Assembly (NCBI GenBank): GCA_029259725.1
Contig: JAJDER010000159.1
Location: 1 to 63,139, forward strand
Source: Planctomycetota bacterium
Lineage (GTDB): Bacteria > Planctomycetota > B15-G4
Length of the DNA stretch: 63,139 nt
Direction: 5' to 3'
Shown piece by piece: positions 33,352 to 41,833 of the stretch. The notes under the pieces are model-generated. The model did not search any database. It was not told where the DNA came from and saw only the letters and a list, made by a program, of their open reading frames with translations. The position numbers were made by a program, and so were the translations under genes. Within the stretch, counting starts at the first letter, position 1, and every line of letters starts with the position of its first letter.

Positions 33352-34386
33352 TCAGTAGATGTCCGAGTCGCCCATCGTGACCGCCCAGCGACGCCCGGCC
33401 CACTCGGGGTCGAGACCATCGCCGAACGTCATGATGCACAGGTTGAAGGGACTGTCCTGGCTCTCGAAGCCGAGGCGGGACAGGGTACCCAGGTGGGCCA
33501 TGGCGGGCGTGGCCCAGGTCTGGAGCGGGAAGCCCTCGCCGCCGGCCTCCAGGACGACGTCCCCGACCCCGCCGAGCAGGGCGGCCAGCAGGCCCTCGTC
33601 ATCGCCGGGGCCGAACCAGTCCACCAGCGGCACGACGTGCTGGCCCATCCAGCCCAGCCGGTACACGACGGCGCCGACCAGCTCGCCGTTCCGGCGCGCC
33701 AGGATCGAGCGGTAGCCGGTGCCTTGACGCGGCCGGTAGCGCCAGGCCAGGTACTCCGCATCCTTCCAGAGCCCGAGGCCGTCGGGATCGAGGTGCCGCA
33801 GGAACAGGGCCTCGAGTTCGGCCAGCGGGTCGGCCGACCCGGCGCCCTCGTCCGCGAGGTCGTAGGAGCCTGCGCGGGCCGCCAGCTGCTCGCGCCAGGC
33901 GCCGGAGACGGTGACCTCGTGCACCGGCAACGGGCAGTGCACCGGCTTGTAGCCGATGATGCGCGTGCCCACGGGAAAGGCCTGTTCGTTCGGCAGGCCC
34001 CACATGTACTGGTCGAAGGGTTGCCGACCGGGCGTGCTGTAGTACCCGATGAACTCGGTCGCGAGGGTCACGAACACGCTGCGCTTGCTGAGCCGCCCGC
34101 GGTAGGCCTTCTCGACGCAGGTGTCCACGGCCTGGGTGGACATCAGCCGCCGCCCCTTGGCGTGGCAGTGGGCCGGGATCGAGCTGTAGTTGCCGATGAT
34201 GCGCCCGTCGTCGTCGGTGGCGACGAAGGTCTGCAGGCCCGCGGGGTTGTCGACGTAGATCGCCGACCAGTCCGCGACCGTACGCCGCTCGAAACCCGGA
34301 TTGCCCTCGGAGAACACGCGGTTGAAGAGGTCGACGATGCCCTCCTCGTCACCTGCCTCGTACGGTCTGACGTCGAAGGCGCTCAT
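33352..34386 (-). CDS. GNAT-family acyltransferase
   Basis: 344 residues from ATG 34386 (MSAFDVRPYEAGDEEGIVDL). The GNAT N-terminal part shows IIGNYSSIPAHCHAKGRRLM and VDTCVEKAYRGRLSKRSVFV, with the acetyl-CoA pyrophosphate-loop region degenerate but recognisable. A second, less clear domain (SILARRNGELVGAVVYRLGW) suggests the tandem-GNAT layout of Eis-like or sugar N-acyltransferases. No signal peptide is seen. In this setting it may acylate an amino sugar of the polysaccharide precursor, complementing the deacetylases. The substrate is not readable. No clear ribosome-binding site precedes the ATG. Confidence 0.85.
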   Translation of the reverse strand: MSAFDVRPYEAGDEEGIVDLFNRVFSEGNPGFERRTVADWSAIYVDNPAGLQTFVATDDDGRIIGNYSSIPAHCHAKGRRLMSTQAVDTCVEKAYRGRLSKRSVFVTLATEFIGYYSTPGRQPFDQYMWGLPNEQAFPVGTRIIGYKPVHCPLPVHEVTVSGAWREQLAARAGSYDLADEGAGSADPLAELEALFLRHLDPDGLGLWKDAEYLAWRYRPRQGTGYRSILARRNGELVGAVVYRLGWMGQHVVPLVDWFGPGDDEGLLAALLGGVGDVVLEAGGEGFPLQTWATPAMAHLGTLSRLGFESQDSPFNLCIMTFGDGLDPEWAGRRWAVTMGDSDIY

Positions 34387-34436
34387 CGGGACCGGGGAGC
34401 ATGGCGAAGGCCGGCAGCGGGTGCAAGCACGCCCGG

Positions 34437-35378
34437 TCAGGCGCGCCAGATCGCGGCGACCGCCTGCTTGACCCGGGCCACGGCCTCCGGCGGCGCCCCG
34501 GCCTTGCGGAGCTTGCGGGCCTCCTCGCGCCCACGGATGGTCGTCATGATCCGTGCCACCAGGGCCCCACGCCAACCGAAGGTCTTGCGGTAGTACGCCA
34601 TCCGGTTGGTGTGCCACATCGCGCCGAAGTCCGGGAACTGGGACGAACTCTTGCCCTCGTGGTGCAGGATCCGCGCTTCGGCCACGTAGGCCACCGCGTG
34701 ACCCGCTCGACGGATGCGGCCACACAGGTCCACGTCGTTGAAGAACAACCAGAGTTCGGGATCCAGGCCGCCGAGCTGCTCCCACAGGGCGCGTCGCACC
34801 AGGAAGGCCGCACCCGGCGGCTGGTCCACGTCGCGTGTCGTGGTGTGGTCGAAGTCGGCCATGACGTAGTGCGGGATGGTCCGATTGTTCGGGAACCAGC
34901 GGTCGAAGACCGTGTCGAAGAAGACCGCCGTCCGCAGCGTGGGGAAGGTCTTGCAGGAGAGCTGCGGCGTGCCGTCGGCGTGGTCGAGACGCGGGGCGCA
35001 GGCGCCGTGACCCGGGTGCTGATCCATGAACCGGATCAGCGTCGTCAACGCGCCGGCGTACACCTCGGTGTCGCTGTTCAGCAGCAGCAGGTACTCGCAG
35101 GTCGCCACCTCGGCGCCGATGTTGTTCCCGATCGCGTAGCCGTCGTTGCGCGGATTGCGGATCAGGTGCATCGCGCCGAAGCGCTCGGCCACCATCTCCG
35201 CGCTGCCGTCCGCGCTGTCGTTGTCGACGACGATGACCTGCAGCGGCAGTTCCTCCGCGGCGCGGTCGGCCAGCGTCTGCAGGCAGGCCGCGAGGAGCTC
35301 GCGCGTGTTCCAGCTGAGGACCACCACCGACAGGCGCGGGGGCCCCTCACCGATCAGGCCGTCGCCGGTCGCGGTCAC
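34437..35378 (-). CDS. GT2 glycosyltransferase
   Basis: 313 residues. Motifs: LSVVVLSWNTRELLAACLQT, VIVVDNDSADGSAEMVAERF, NDGYAIGNNIGAEVATCEYL, LLLNSDTEVY, and LWLFFNDVDLCGRIRRAGHA. This is the rhamnosyl/galactofuranosyl-type GT2 group. The GTG start at 35378 lies three bases after the stop of another GT2. The C-terminus is basic and hydrophilic, ending RVKQAVAAIWRA. It is likely part of the Wzm/Wzt polymer assembly line, being transcribed directly downstream of the exporter. Confidence 0.92.
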   Translation of the reverse strand: MTATGDGLIGEGPPRLSVVVLSWNTRELLAACLQTLADRAAEELPLQVIVVDNDSADGSAEMVAERFGAMHLIRNPRNDGYAIGNNIGAEVATCEYLLLLNSDTEVYAGALTTLIRFMDQHPGHGACAPRLDHADGTPQLSCKTFPTLRTAVFFDTVFDRWFPNNRTIPHYVMADFDHTTTRDVDQPPGAAFLVRRALWEQLGGLDPELWLFFNDVDLCGRIRRAGHAVAYVAEARILHHEGKSSSQFPDFGAMWHTNRMAYYRKTFGWRGALVARIMTTIRGREEARKLRKAGAPPEAVARVKQAVAAIWRA

Positions 35379-35381
35379 GAC

Positions 35382-36563
35382 TCAGGCGTGGACCAGGTCG
35401 GCCGCCGCCGTCGCGCTGGCCGGCGCCGACGGCGTCGTCTTGGTCAGCGAGACCGTGCCCAGCACCTCGAGCGAGGAACGCTTGAGGAAGCGCACGTAGT
35501 AGGTCGCGGGGACCAGGCCGGCCCAGGCGTCGTCGGGGATGCGGAACCGGCGCGTGATGTCGAGCCGGCCGGCGGCGAAGACGAACCCCGGGTCGGCCGA
35601 GATCTCCGCCAGGTAGCTGCCGCTGCCCGGCACGTCGATCTCGGGCACGGTGGCGCACTCGCCGAGAGCCTTCACCTCGGCGAAACCGTGCCCCTGTCCA
35701 CTCGCCCCGGCGAACAGCTGGTAGCCCTTGTAGGCCCACGTGCCGAGCCAGCCGTAACGGCGGCTGAAGAAACGCGCGCGGCTCACGCCGTAGCGGGACA
35801 TGGCCATGTCGGCGGCCTGGCCCGCGCTGCGATTGAAGAAGTGCACCATCTCGGCGCGCGGCACGAAGTCGGTCGTGAAGCCGCGCCGCTGCAGGCGCAG
35901 GCAGAGGTCGGAGTCCTCGAAGTAGAAGGGGTACCCCGGATCGAAGGGCCCGAGTTCCCTGGCGAGGTCGGCGTCCAGCATGAAGCAGAATCCGGAGATC
36001 ATCGAGCGCGGACCGGCTGCGGTGGCGGTCCACTGATCGAGCGCGCGACGGCTGCGCGCCTCGGCGTGTCGTCGCCCCCACCACCGGCTCATGCGCGCCC
36101 AGGCCTCGGACTTGAGTTCCCAGAGCGAGGGCAGGTCCACCGGCGGAAGCTGGAAGAAGCGTCCCGGATCGAGGTAGCCCCGGGGGCCCGCGAGGCCGCA
36201 GCCGTCATGGCTGCGCAAGTGCTCGAGCATCGCCGACAGCGCGCCGCGGAAGGCCATCACGTCCGGGTTGGTGACCAGCAGGTAGCGCCCGCGAGCGTGT
36301 TCGGCGGCGATGTTCATGCCCGTCGCGTACCCGCCGTTCTGTGCCGACCGCACCAAGGTCACGTCGGGCTCGGCTTCCAGCGCCAGCAGGTGCAACGCCT
36401 CCTCGGGACCCGACGCGTTGTCGACCACGACGAAGTCGAGGCTGCCCTGCCCGCCGTGGCCCCCGGTGAAGCGCTGGCCGCGCAGGTTCTCGATGAGCGC
36501 GCGCGTCATCGCGCCGCTCCTCCAGTTCACGATCAGGACGGAGATGTCGGTCGGGACACTCAT
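35382..36563 (-). CDS. GT2 glycosyltransferase with C-terminal extension
   Basis: 393 residues starting at ATG 36563 (MSVPTDISVLIVNWRSGAMT). GT-A motifs are VVVDNASGPEEALHLL, NGGYATGMNIAAEHARGRYL, LLVTNPDVMAFRG and YPFYFEDSDLCLRLQRRGFT. After the catalytic domain comes about 100 residues of beta-rich sequence (GLVPATYYVRFLKRSSLEVL), unusual for the family, which could bind the acceptor or be a small carbohydrate-recognition domain. It lies between the ABC exporter and another GT2, all in one direction. Confidence 0.9.
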   Translation of the reverse strand: MSVPTDISVLIVNWRSGAMTRALIENLRGQRFTGGHGGQGSLDFVVVDNASGPEEALHLLALEAEPDVTLVRSAQNGGYATGMNIAAEHARGRYLLVTNPDVMAFRGALSAMLEHLRSHDGCGLAGPRGYLDPGRFFQLPPVDLPSLWELKSEAWARMSRWWGRRHAEARSRRALDQWTATAAGPRSMISGFCFMLDADLARELGPFDPGYPFYFEDSDLCLRLQRRGFTTDFVPRAEMVHFFNRSAGQAADMAMSRYGVSRARFFSRRYGWLGTWAYKGYQLFAGASGQGHGFAEVKALGECATVPEIDVPGSGSYLAEISADPGFVFAAGRLDITRRFRIPDDAWAGLVPATYYVRFLKRSSLEVLGTVSLTKTTPSAPASATAAADLVHA

Positions 36564-36601
36564 GGGGCGCGTTTCTGCCTCGGGAAGCGGGTCGAGCGGG
36601 A

Positions 36602-37846
36602 TCAGGTCAGCGGGTCGCAGGTGAAGCGATGGTGCAGGCGCACGAGCCCGGGGTGGTTCTGCTCCAGGCTCACCAGCAGGTTCCGCTCGGCCTGGCGGTG
36701 ATCGTACATGTGCACGCCGTGCTCATCGAACAGGTACCCGACCACGGTGTACTCGCCCTCGGACAGGCGCAGATCGGGGAGGATCAGGCGAGACCGGTGG
36801 GCGCCGACGTCGAAGATCGGCGCCATGCCCTCGAGCAGGCTGTTGAAGGTGGCCGCGAGCACGTTGTCGGTGCGGAAGATGGCCACGCCGACGTTCACGC
36901 CGTTGCCCGGCTGGCGCACGCGGAAGTCCATCTCGAAGACCAGGTCCACGCCGGTCTTGACCGCATCGGGCATCGGTTGCAGGTCTTCGGCGTGACCGTT
37001 GTCACCGACCCCGCCGATCAGCAGGCCCACCGCGTCGATGCAGGGCAGGTTGTCGCCCTCGACCTGCTCGTGCCCGGCGACATGCTGGTTGGGGTCGTGG
37101 TCCAGGCTGCGCTCGTAGTTGGCGTAGGCCAGCGTCACGTCCTGGGGCATGCCGCGCATCTCGACGTGGCCGTCCTTGATCCACAGCACCTCGTCGCAGA
37201 TCTGACGCACGTCGTAGAGGCTGTGGCTGCAGAACAGGATCGACTTGCCGGCGGCACGGAACTCGAAGATGCGGTCGATGCACTTCTTCTGGAAGTAGAG
37301 GTCTCCGACGGCCAGGATCTCGTCGATGATCAGCACGTCGGGATCGATGGCGGTCGCGACGCTGAAGCCCAGGCGCATGATCATGCCCGAGCTGTAGGTG
37401 CGGATCGGCTGGTCGATGAAGTCGCCCAGCTCGGCGAACTCGATGATCGAGTCCATGCGCGCCTCGATCTCGGCGCCGCTGAAACCCTGCACCTGCGCCG
37501 CCAGCGAGATGTTCGCGCGGCCGCTGAACTCCTGGTGGAAGCCGGTGCCGAGCTCGAGCAGGCTCGCCACGGTGCCGTCGATGCGGAAGTGGCCCTCGGT
37601 CGGGAGCGTCGTGCCGGCCAGGATCTTGAGCAACGTCGACTTGCCGGCGCCGTTCTCGCCGATGAGTCCCAGCGCACGGCCGTGCGGCACGCTGAAGCTC
37701 ACGTCGTGCAGCGCCACGTGCGGCCGGTGGTAGCTCTTGCGACCGAAGGAGAAGGTCTCCTTCATGCGGGCGATCGAGCCGGGGTACAGCTTGTAGGTCT
37801 TGCCCAGCCCCTCGGCGACCACGGCGTCTCGAGCGGGCGTGCTCAT
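36602..37846 (-). CDS. ABC polysaccharide exporter, ATP-binding subunit (Wzt-like)
   Basis: 414 residues. The nucleotide-binding domain holds Walker A GLIGENGAGKSTLLKILAGT, the signature YSSGMIMRLGFSVATAIDPD and Walker B VLIIDEILAVGD, with the characteristic FGRKSYHRPHVALHDVSF entry loop. From about residue 250 a C-terminal beta-sandwich (DAVGLLIGG... to RLHHRFTCDP) corresponds to the Wzt C-terminal domain, which in O-antigen systems recognises the chain-terminating modification. The ATG at 37846 overlaps the permease stop as ATGA. It energises export of a finished polymer across the inner membrane. Confidence 0.95.
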   Translation of the reverse strand: MSTPARDAVVAEGLGKTYKLYPGSIARMKETFSFGRKSYHRPHVALHDVSFSVPHGRALGLIGENGAGKSTLLKILAGTTLPTEGHFRIDGTVASLLELGTGFHQEFSGRANISLAAQVQGFSGAEIEARMDSIIEFAELGDFIDQPIRTYSSGMIMRLGFSVATAIDPDVLIIDEILAVGDLYFQKKCIDRIFEFRAAGKSILFCSHSLYDVRQICDEVLWIKDGHVEMRGMPQDVTLAYANYERSLDHDPNQHVAGHEQVEGDNLPCIDAVGLLIGGVGDNGHAEDLQPMPDAVKTGVDLVFEMDFRVRQPGNGVNVGVAIFRTDNVLAATFNSLLEGMAPIFDVGAHRSRLILPDLRLSEGEYTVVGYLFDEHGVHMYDHRQAERNLLVSLEQNHPGLVRLHHRFTCDPLT

Positions 37847-38847
37847 ACCTCGTCGGCGAACCTTCCCTTGCTGCGCAGGAAGTAGGCGTAGCCGAGCACC
37901 ATCACGACCGCGCCGACCAGGAACATGTTGAGCAACCGCATGACAGGGAAGGGCAGCATCCCGTAGCTGAAGATCGAACGCCACATGCCGAGGATCGCGG
38001 CCATCGGGTTGTACTGCATGGCCACCTTGGCCGTGCGGATCCCGGCGATCGAACCGTGCTTCTCGGCCAGTTCGGCGCTGAACGTGTCGAACTCCGCCTG
38101 CGCCGTGGCGAGGGCCTCGGGCGACCCGACGCGCGCGGCCTCGACCTTGGCCTCCAGCGTGCCCACGTGGGCCGCCGTCCTGAGGATGTCCTGGTCGAGC
38201 GAGAACTCCACCGCATCGAGATCGTAGAAGACCGGCGTGGTGAACATCCAGAAGGTCAGCAGCACCGGCACGGCCTGCATGATGTCGCGCACGAAGACGT
38301 TGGCGGCGGCCAGGAACATGGTCAGGCCGCCCACGAACAGCATCTGCACGAACAGCACCGGGACGCCCCAGAACAGCGCCAGCGGCAACCCGCCGTTCAC
38401 GAACGCCTCGAGCGCGATCAGGATCGCGAAGCCGATCAGGAAGTACACGTGGAAGACGATCGTCTGGTAGATCGGCAGCAGCTCGCTGGGGAACGCGATC
38501 TTCTTGATCAGGTTCGCGTTCTCGAGCACCACGCCGGTGCCGCGCCCGACCGTCTCGGCCAGGGCGGTCCAGGGCAGGATGCCGGTGATCAGGTAGAAGG
38601 TCGTGCGCCAGCCCACCAGCTCCTCGCCGTGGGGCGCGAGCTTGTCGGTGAAGCCGATCTTCAGCAGCTTGCTGAAGACGAAGAAGTAGATCAGGAACAG
38701 CACGGCCGGCTGGGCCACGGGCCAGATGCGCCCGAGCACCGAGCCCTCGATCCGCGAACGCAGCTCGCGCTTCACGAACGCGGCGAGCAGCTCGCGGTAC
38801 TGCGAGAGCACGAAGGGCAGTCGGAGAGCGGCGGCCAGGTGGCTCAT
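37843..38847 (-). CDS. ABC polysaccharide exporter, permease (Wzm-like, ABC-2)
   Basis: 334 residues. The N-terminal amphipathic start (LSQYRELLAAFVKRELRSRI) and RIWPVAQPAVLFLIYFFVFS are typical of Wzm/TagG permeases, with about six membrane helices. Unusually, a hydrophilic, helical insert of roughly 60 residues (ILRTAAHVGTLEAKVEAARV to KHGSIAGIRTAK) sits between TFWMFTTPVFYDLDAVEF and the conserved MQYNPMAAILGMWRSIFSYG. In homologues this loop is short, so it may contact a periplasmic partner. The start is ATG 38847, with no clear Shine-Dalgarno. It pairs with the Wzt-like subunit downstream. Confidence 0.94.
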   Translation of the reverse strand: MSHLAAALRLPFVLSQYRELLAAFVKRELRSRIEGSVLGRIWPVAQPAVLFLIYFFVFSKLLKIGFTDKLAPHGEELVGWRTTFYLITGILPWTALAETVGRGTGVVLENANLIKKIAFPSELLPIYQTIVFHVYFLIGFAILIALEAFVNGGLPLALFWGVPVLFVQMLFVGGLTMFLAAANVFVRDIMQAVPVLLTFWMFTTPVFYDLDAVEFSLDQDILRTAAHVGTLEAKVEAARVGSPEALATAQAEFDTFSAELAEKHGSIAGIRTAKVAMQYNPMAAILGMWRSIFSYGMLPFPVMRLLNMFLVGAVVMVLGYAYFLRSKGRFADEV

Positions 38848-38955
38848 GCGGGCTGGAAGCGTTCCGGGGTGGTCCGGCGCGATGCGGGAATCGGTGCGGC
38901 TCGGGGGCCCTCGAATCGGGGCTTCGCTTCCCGGGGGCTCCGGATCGAATCGGGA

Positions 38956-38984
38956 AGGATACCCCCGGGTCCGGCCGCGATCAC
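38956..38984 (-). promoter_or_regulatory. Candidate exporter promoter (GTGATC-N17-TATCCT)
   Basis: On the minus strand, GTGATC (38979-38984) and TATCCT (38956-38961) are 17 bases apart, about 100 bases upstream of the permease gene, in the divergent gap. Confidence 0.45.
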
Positions 38985-38989
38985 CCCGG

Positions 38990-38995
38990 TAGGCT
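38990..38995 (+). promoter_or_regulatory. -10 element TAGGCT for SGNH-TPR gene
   Basis: TAGGCT predicts a start near 39002, some 35 bases before ATG 39037. The -35 is poor. With the minus-strand element it makes this 189-base gap a divergent promoter region. Confidence 0.4.
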
Positions 38996-39036
38996 GACCC
39001 CCGACCGCCCGACCGATTCCGCGCGAGTTGCCAGCC

Positions 39037-40932
39037 ATGTCCTCCCGCCGCACCGCCTCCCGCTGGGGCCTCGCGCTGGCCTCGCTGGTCCTCGCCGTGG
39101 CGGCGGCCGAGGTGCTGTTCGCGCTCCGGGGCGCGCCTCCGGAGAGCGGCTCGCGTGCCGGGCCGGAAGTCGGCGTCGAGGGCTTCGTGCGGGCCGATGC
39201 GGCCCTGATCCACCGCATCGTGCCGTCCAGCGAGGCCTACCCGCACTACCGCATCGGCGCGCACGGCTACCGCACCGGCCCCTTCGAGTCGGGCCACCCC
39301 GACGCGCTGCGCGTGGTGCTGCTGGGCGATTCGACGGTCTTCGGAGTGGGAGTGGCCCGCCCGGAGACCTGCACGGTGCGGCTCGAGCACGCGCTCGAGA
39401 CCCTGCTCGGCGATCTGCAACCCGTCGAGGTCCTCTCGCTCGGCGTCCCCGGCTACACCACGCGCCAGACCCGGCTCCAGGTCGAAGTCGACGTCCCGGC
39501 CCTCGCCCCGGACGTGGTCGTGCTGCTGGTGACCGCCTGGAACGACAGCCGACCGGTGAGGGGCCCCACCGATGCCGAACTCACGCGTCCCGGGCCACCC
39601 ACGCTCCTCGCCGGCTCGGCCCTCGCCCGGGCGCTCTGGGCGGCCGCCTCGCCCGCCGCTCCGCGACCGGGTTCCGCACCCCGCCCGCGTGTCTCACCCA
39701 GCGAGATGGAGGCCAACCTCGCCGACGCCGTCGCGGCCATCGAAGACCTCGGTGCCATCGCCGTGATCGCCACGACCATCCCCGAACTCGGACGCGACGG
39801 AGAGGTCGACGCCCGGCTCGACGCGGCGCAGGCCGTCGCTCAGCGCGTCGGCTGCGCGCGTGCCGATGCGCGCCCGTGGTTCGACGCGGTCCGACCCACT
39901 CCGCTCTCGGTGGACGGCGTGCACCCCAACGCTCTCGGGCACCGGCTGATCACGAGCGCCGTGCTGCCGGCCGTGATCGCGGGGCTGGCATCGCGCCGGC
40001 CCGCCAACGACGCCACCCGCGACGACGTCGCCGACGCGACGGCACGGCGTCTCGCCTGGACCCGCGCGTGGCTGGCCGCGCTGCAGGGTGACGTCCCCTC
40101 CCAACGCAACACCTTGCTCGGCGCCGACGCACCTCCCGACTTCTCCCGGCTCGTCACGGCACTGGCCGGCGGAACCGGACCCGAGGCCGTGCAGTTCGCC
40201 GACCTCGTCGCGCGCGCCGATCCGTGGCACGGCCGCGACACCGTCGCGCGCTCGCTCGCGGCGCGCCTGCTCGACGCCGGCCGCGCCGACCTGGCCTGGG
40301 ACACCGAGGCCCACCTGCGCCCGACCGATCCGTGGGTCGCCTGCTTCGGCGGACGCGGGGCGTTCCTCTCGGCCTCGGCCGAGGACCGCGACCTGGGCCG
40401 GGCGTGCGTGCTCTTCGCCGCCTGGGCCGGCCTGCCCACCGAGCGCGTCGACACCCGCGTGGGCCGCGCGCTCCACGCCGCCATGGAGGGCGCGTATCCA
40501 CGCACGGTGAGCCTGCTGGACGAGGTCCTCGCCGCCGATCCGCGTGACGCGCGCGCCCGCATCGACCGAGCCCAGGGCCTGCGCCGCACGGGCCGGCGCG
40601 CCCTCGCTCGGGACGACCTGCGCTGGCTCGTCGAGAGCGTGCCGGACACCGGTTCGGGGCGACTCGCCGCCGGGCTGCTGGCCTTCGACGACCAGGCCTG
40701 GCACGACGCCGAGGCCCACCTGAGCGCCGCCCTGGAACTCGAACCGGGCCGCGGGCTGACCCACCGCTACCTGGGGCAGGTGCTCTACGAGCAGGATCGT
40801 CTGGACGAGGCCGAGCACCAGCTGACCCTCGCTCGCGGGCTGCTCGGCCGACCGGCCGACGTGGAGGAGTTGCTGGCGGAGATCGCCGCGCGCCGGCGCG
40901 CACCGAGCACGGCGGACGCCCCGGACCGCTGA
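39037..40932 (+). CDS. SGNH hydrolase fused to TPR repeats
   Basis: 631 residues with a signal anchor (WGLALASLVLAVAAAEVLFA). The SGNH domain, about residues 40-310, carries VVLLGDSTVFGVGVA (block I), LGVPGYTTRQ (block II), VTAWNDSRP (block III) and VDGVHPNALGHRL (DxxHxxG-like block V). The C-terminal half is helical repeat, tetratricopeptide-like: RIDRAQGLRRTGRRALARDD, HDAEAHLSAALELEPGRGLT and YEQDRLDEAEHQLTLARGLL. It is predicted to sit in the periplasm and bind other proteins through the repeats. Divergent from the Wzm/Wzt exporter, it is a candidate polymer O-acetyl-modifying enzyme. An upstream TTG (39028) is a less likely start. Confidence 0.85.
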   Translation: MSSRRTASRWGLALASLVLAVAAAEVLFALRGAPPESGSRAGPEVGVEGFVRADAALIHRIVPSSEAYPHYRIGAHGYRTGPFESGHPDALRVVLLGDSTVFGVGVARPETCTVRLEHALETLLGDLQPVEVLSLGVPGYTTRQTRLQVEVDVPALAPDVVVLLVTAWNDSRPVRGPTDAELTRPGPPTLLAGSALARALWAAASPAAPRPGSAPRPRVSPSEMEANLADAVAAIEDLGAIAVIATTIPELGRDGEVDARLDAAQAVAQRVGCARADARPWFDAVRPTPLSVDGVHPNALGHRLITSAVLPAVIAGLASRRPANDATRDDVADATARRLAWTRAWLAALQGDVPSQRNTLLGADAPPDFSRLVTALAGGTGPEAVQFADLVARADPWHGRDTVARSLAARLLDAGRADLAWDTEAHLRPTDPWVACFGGRGAFLSASAEDRDLGRACVLFAAWAGLPTERVDTRVGRALHAAMEGAYPRTVSLLDEVLAADPRDARARIDRAQGLRRTGRRALARDDLRWLVESVPDTGSGRLAAGLLAFDDQAWHDAEAHLSAALELEPGRGLTHRYLGQVLYEQDRLDEAEHQLTLARGLLGRPADVEELLAEIAARRRAPSTADAPDR

Positions 40933-40933
40933 G

Positions 40934-41833
40934 TCAGGCGTCGCGCACCGCGCGCGCATGGGCCAGCCAGGCGGCGCCCACCAGCCCCGCGTCGGCGCCC
41001 AGACGCGCCGGCTCCACGGGCACGGCCAGCACGTCGGCCCCGAGCGGGTGCGGATCGGCGGCCGCCCGCGCCGCCTCGAGCAGCTCGGGCGTGCCCTCGA
41101 CGACGCCGCCGCCGACCACGAGCAGTTCGGGGTCGAACAGCTTCACCAGCGTGTTCACCAGCTGGGCCATGGCGGCGCAGCTGTCGTCGAGGATCGCTCG
41201 CGCGTCCGCCCGGCCGTCGCGCGCGGCGGCCACCAACCCGGCGCCGTCGGTGTCCAGGCCGGCCGCCCGCGCCCGGCCGGCCAGCGCGTCCCCGCCCAGG
41301 TAGGCGCTGTAGCTGCCCACGTCGCCGTCGCTGCCGAGCAACCCGCCGGGACGGAAGATGATGTGGCCGCCCTCGCCGGCCATGCCGTGGCGACCCTCGA
41401 GCAGATGACCGTCGACGACGAAGCCCGTGCCGATGCCCGTGCCGACGAAGATCGCCACCAGCTCCCGGCAGCCGCGCACGGAGGCCTCGGACCAGGCCGC
41501 GGCATTGACGTCGTTGACCAGTCGCACCGGCACGCCCAGGGCCTCGTGCAGCGGCGGGCCTACCGAGACCCCGCGGACGCCCATGTGCGGGGAACAGTGG
41601 ATGAAGCCGCGGCGTGTGTCGGTGTAGCCGGCGATGGCCAGGCCCACGGCATCCGGTCGCTCGCCACGCTCCTCGACCTGGGCGCGGGCTTCGCGCACGA
41701 GGGCCAAAGCGAGCGCGTCGGCGTCGCCGCGGGGCGTGTCCACATCGCGCCGGCCGGTCACCGCGCCCTGCGCATCGACCCAGGCGCTGCGCAGGTGCGT
41801 CGCGCCCACGTCGAAGGCCAGGGTCGAGGTCAT
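40934..41833 (-). CDS. ROK-family sugar kinase
   Basis: 299 residues. The phosphate-binding loop is LAFDVGATHLRSAWVDAQG; the second is VAIFVGTGIGTGFVVDGHLL; GMAGEGGHIIFR precedes the region where ROK kinases usually bind zinc. The CxCGxxGCxE cysteines are absent (here GGLLGSDGDVGS), so it is a zinc-free variant. It probably phosphorylates glucose or another hexose in the cytoplasm. Its ATG overlaps the stop of the sulfatase-fold gene as ATGA. Supplying sugar phosphates to the adjoining glycan locus is possible but unproven. Confidence 0.88.
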   Translation of the reverse strand: MTSTLAFDVGATHLRSAWVDAQGAVTGRRDVDTPRGDADALALALVREARAQVEERGERPDAVGLAIAGYTDTRRGFIHCSPHMGVRGVSVGPPLHEALGVPVRLVNDVNAAAWSEASVRGCRELVAIFVGTGIGTGFVVDGHLLEGRHGMAGEGGHIIFRPGGLLGSDGDVGSYSAYLGGDALAGRARAAGLDTDGAGLVAAARDGRADARAILDDSCAAMAQLVNTLVKLFDPELLVVGGGVVEGTPELLEAARAAADPHPLGADVLAVPVEPARLGADAGLVGAAWLAHARAVRDA

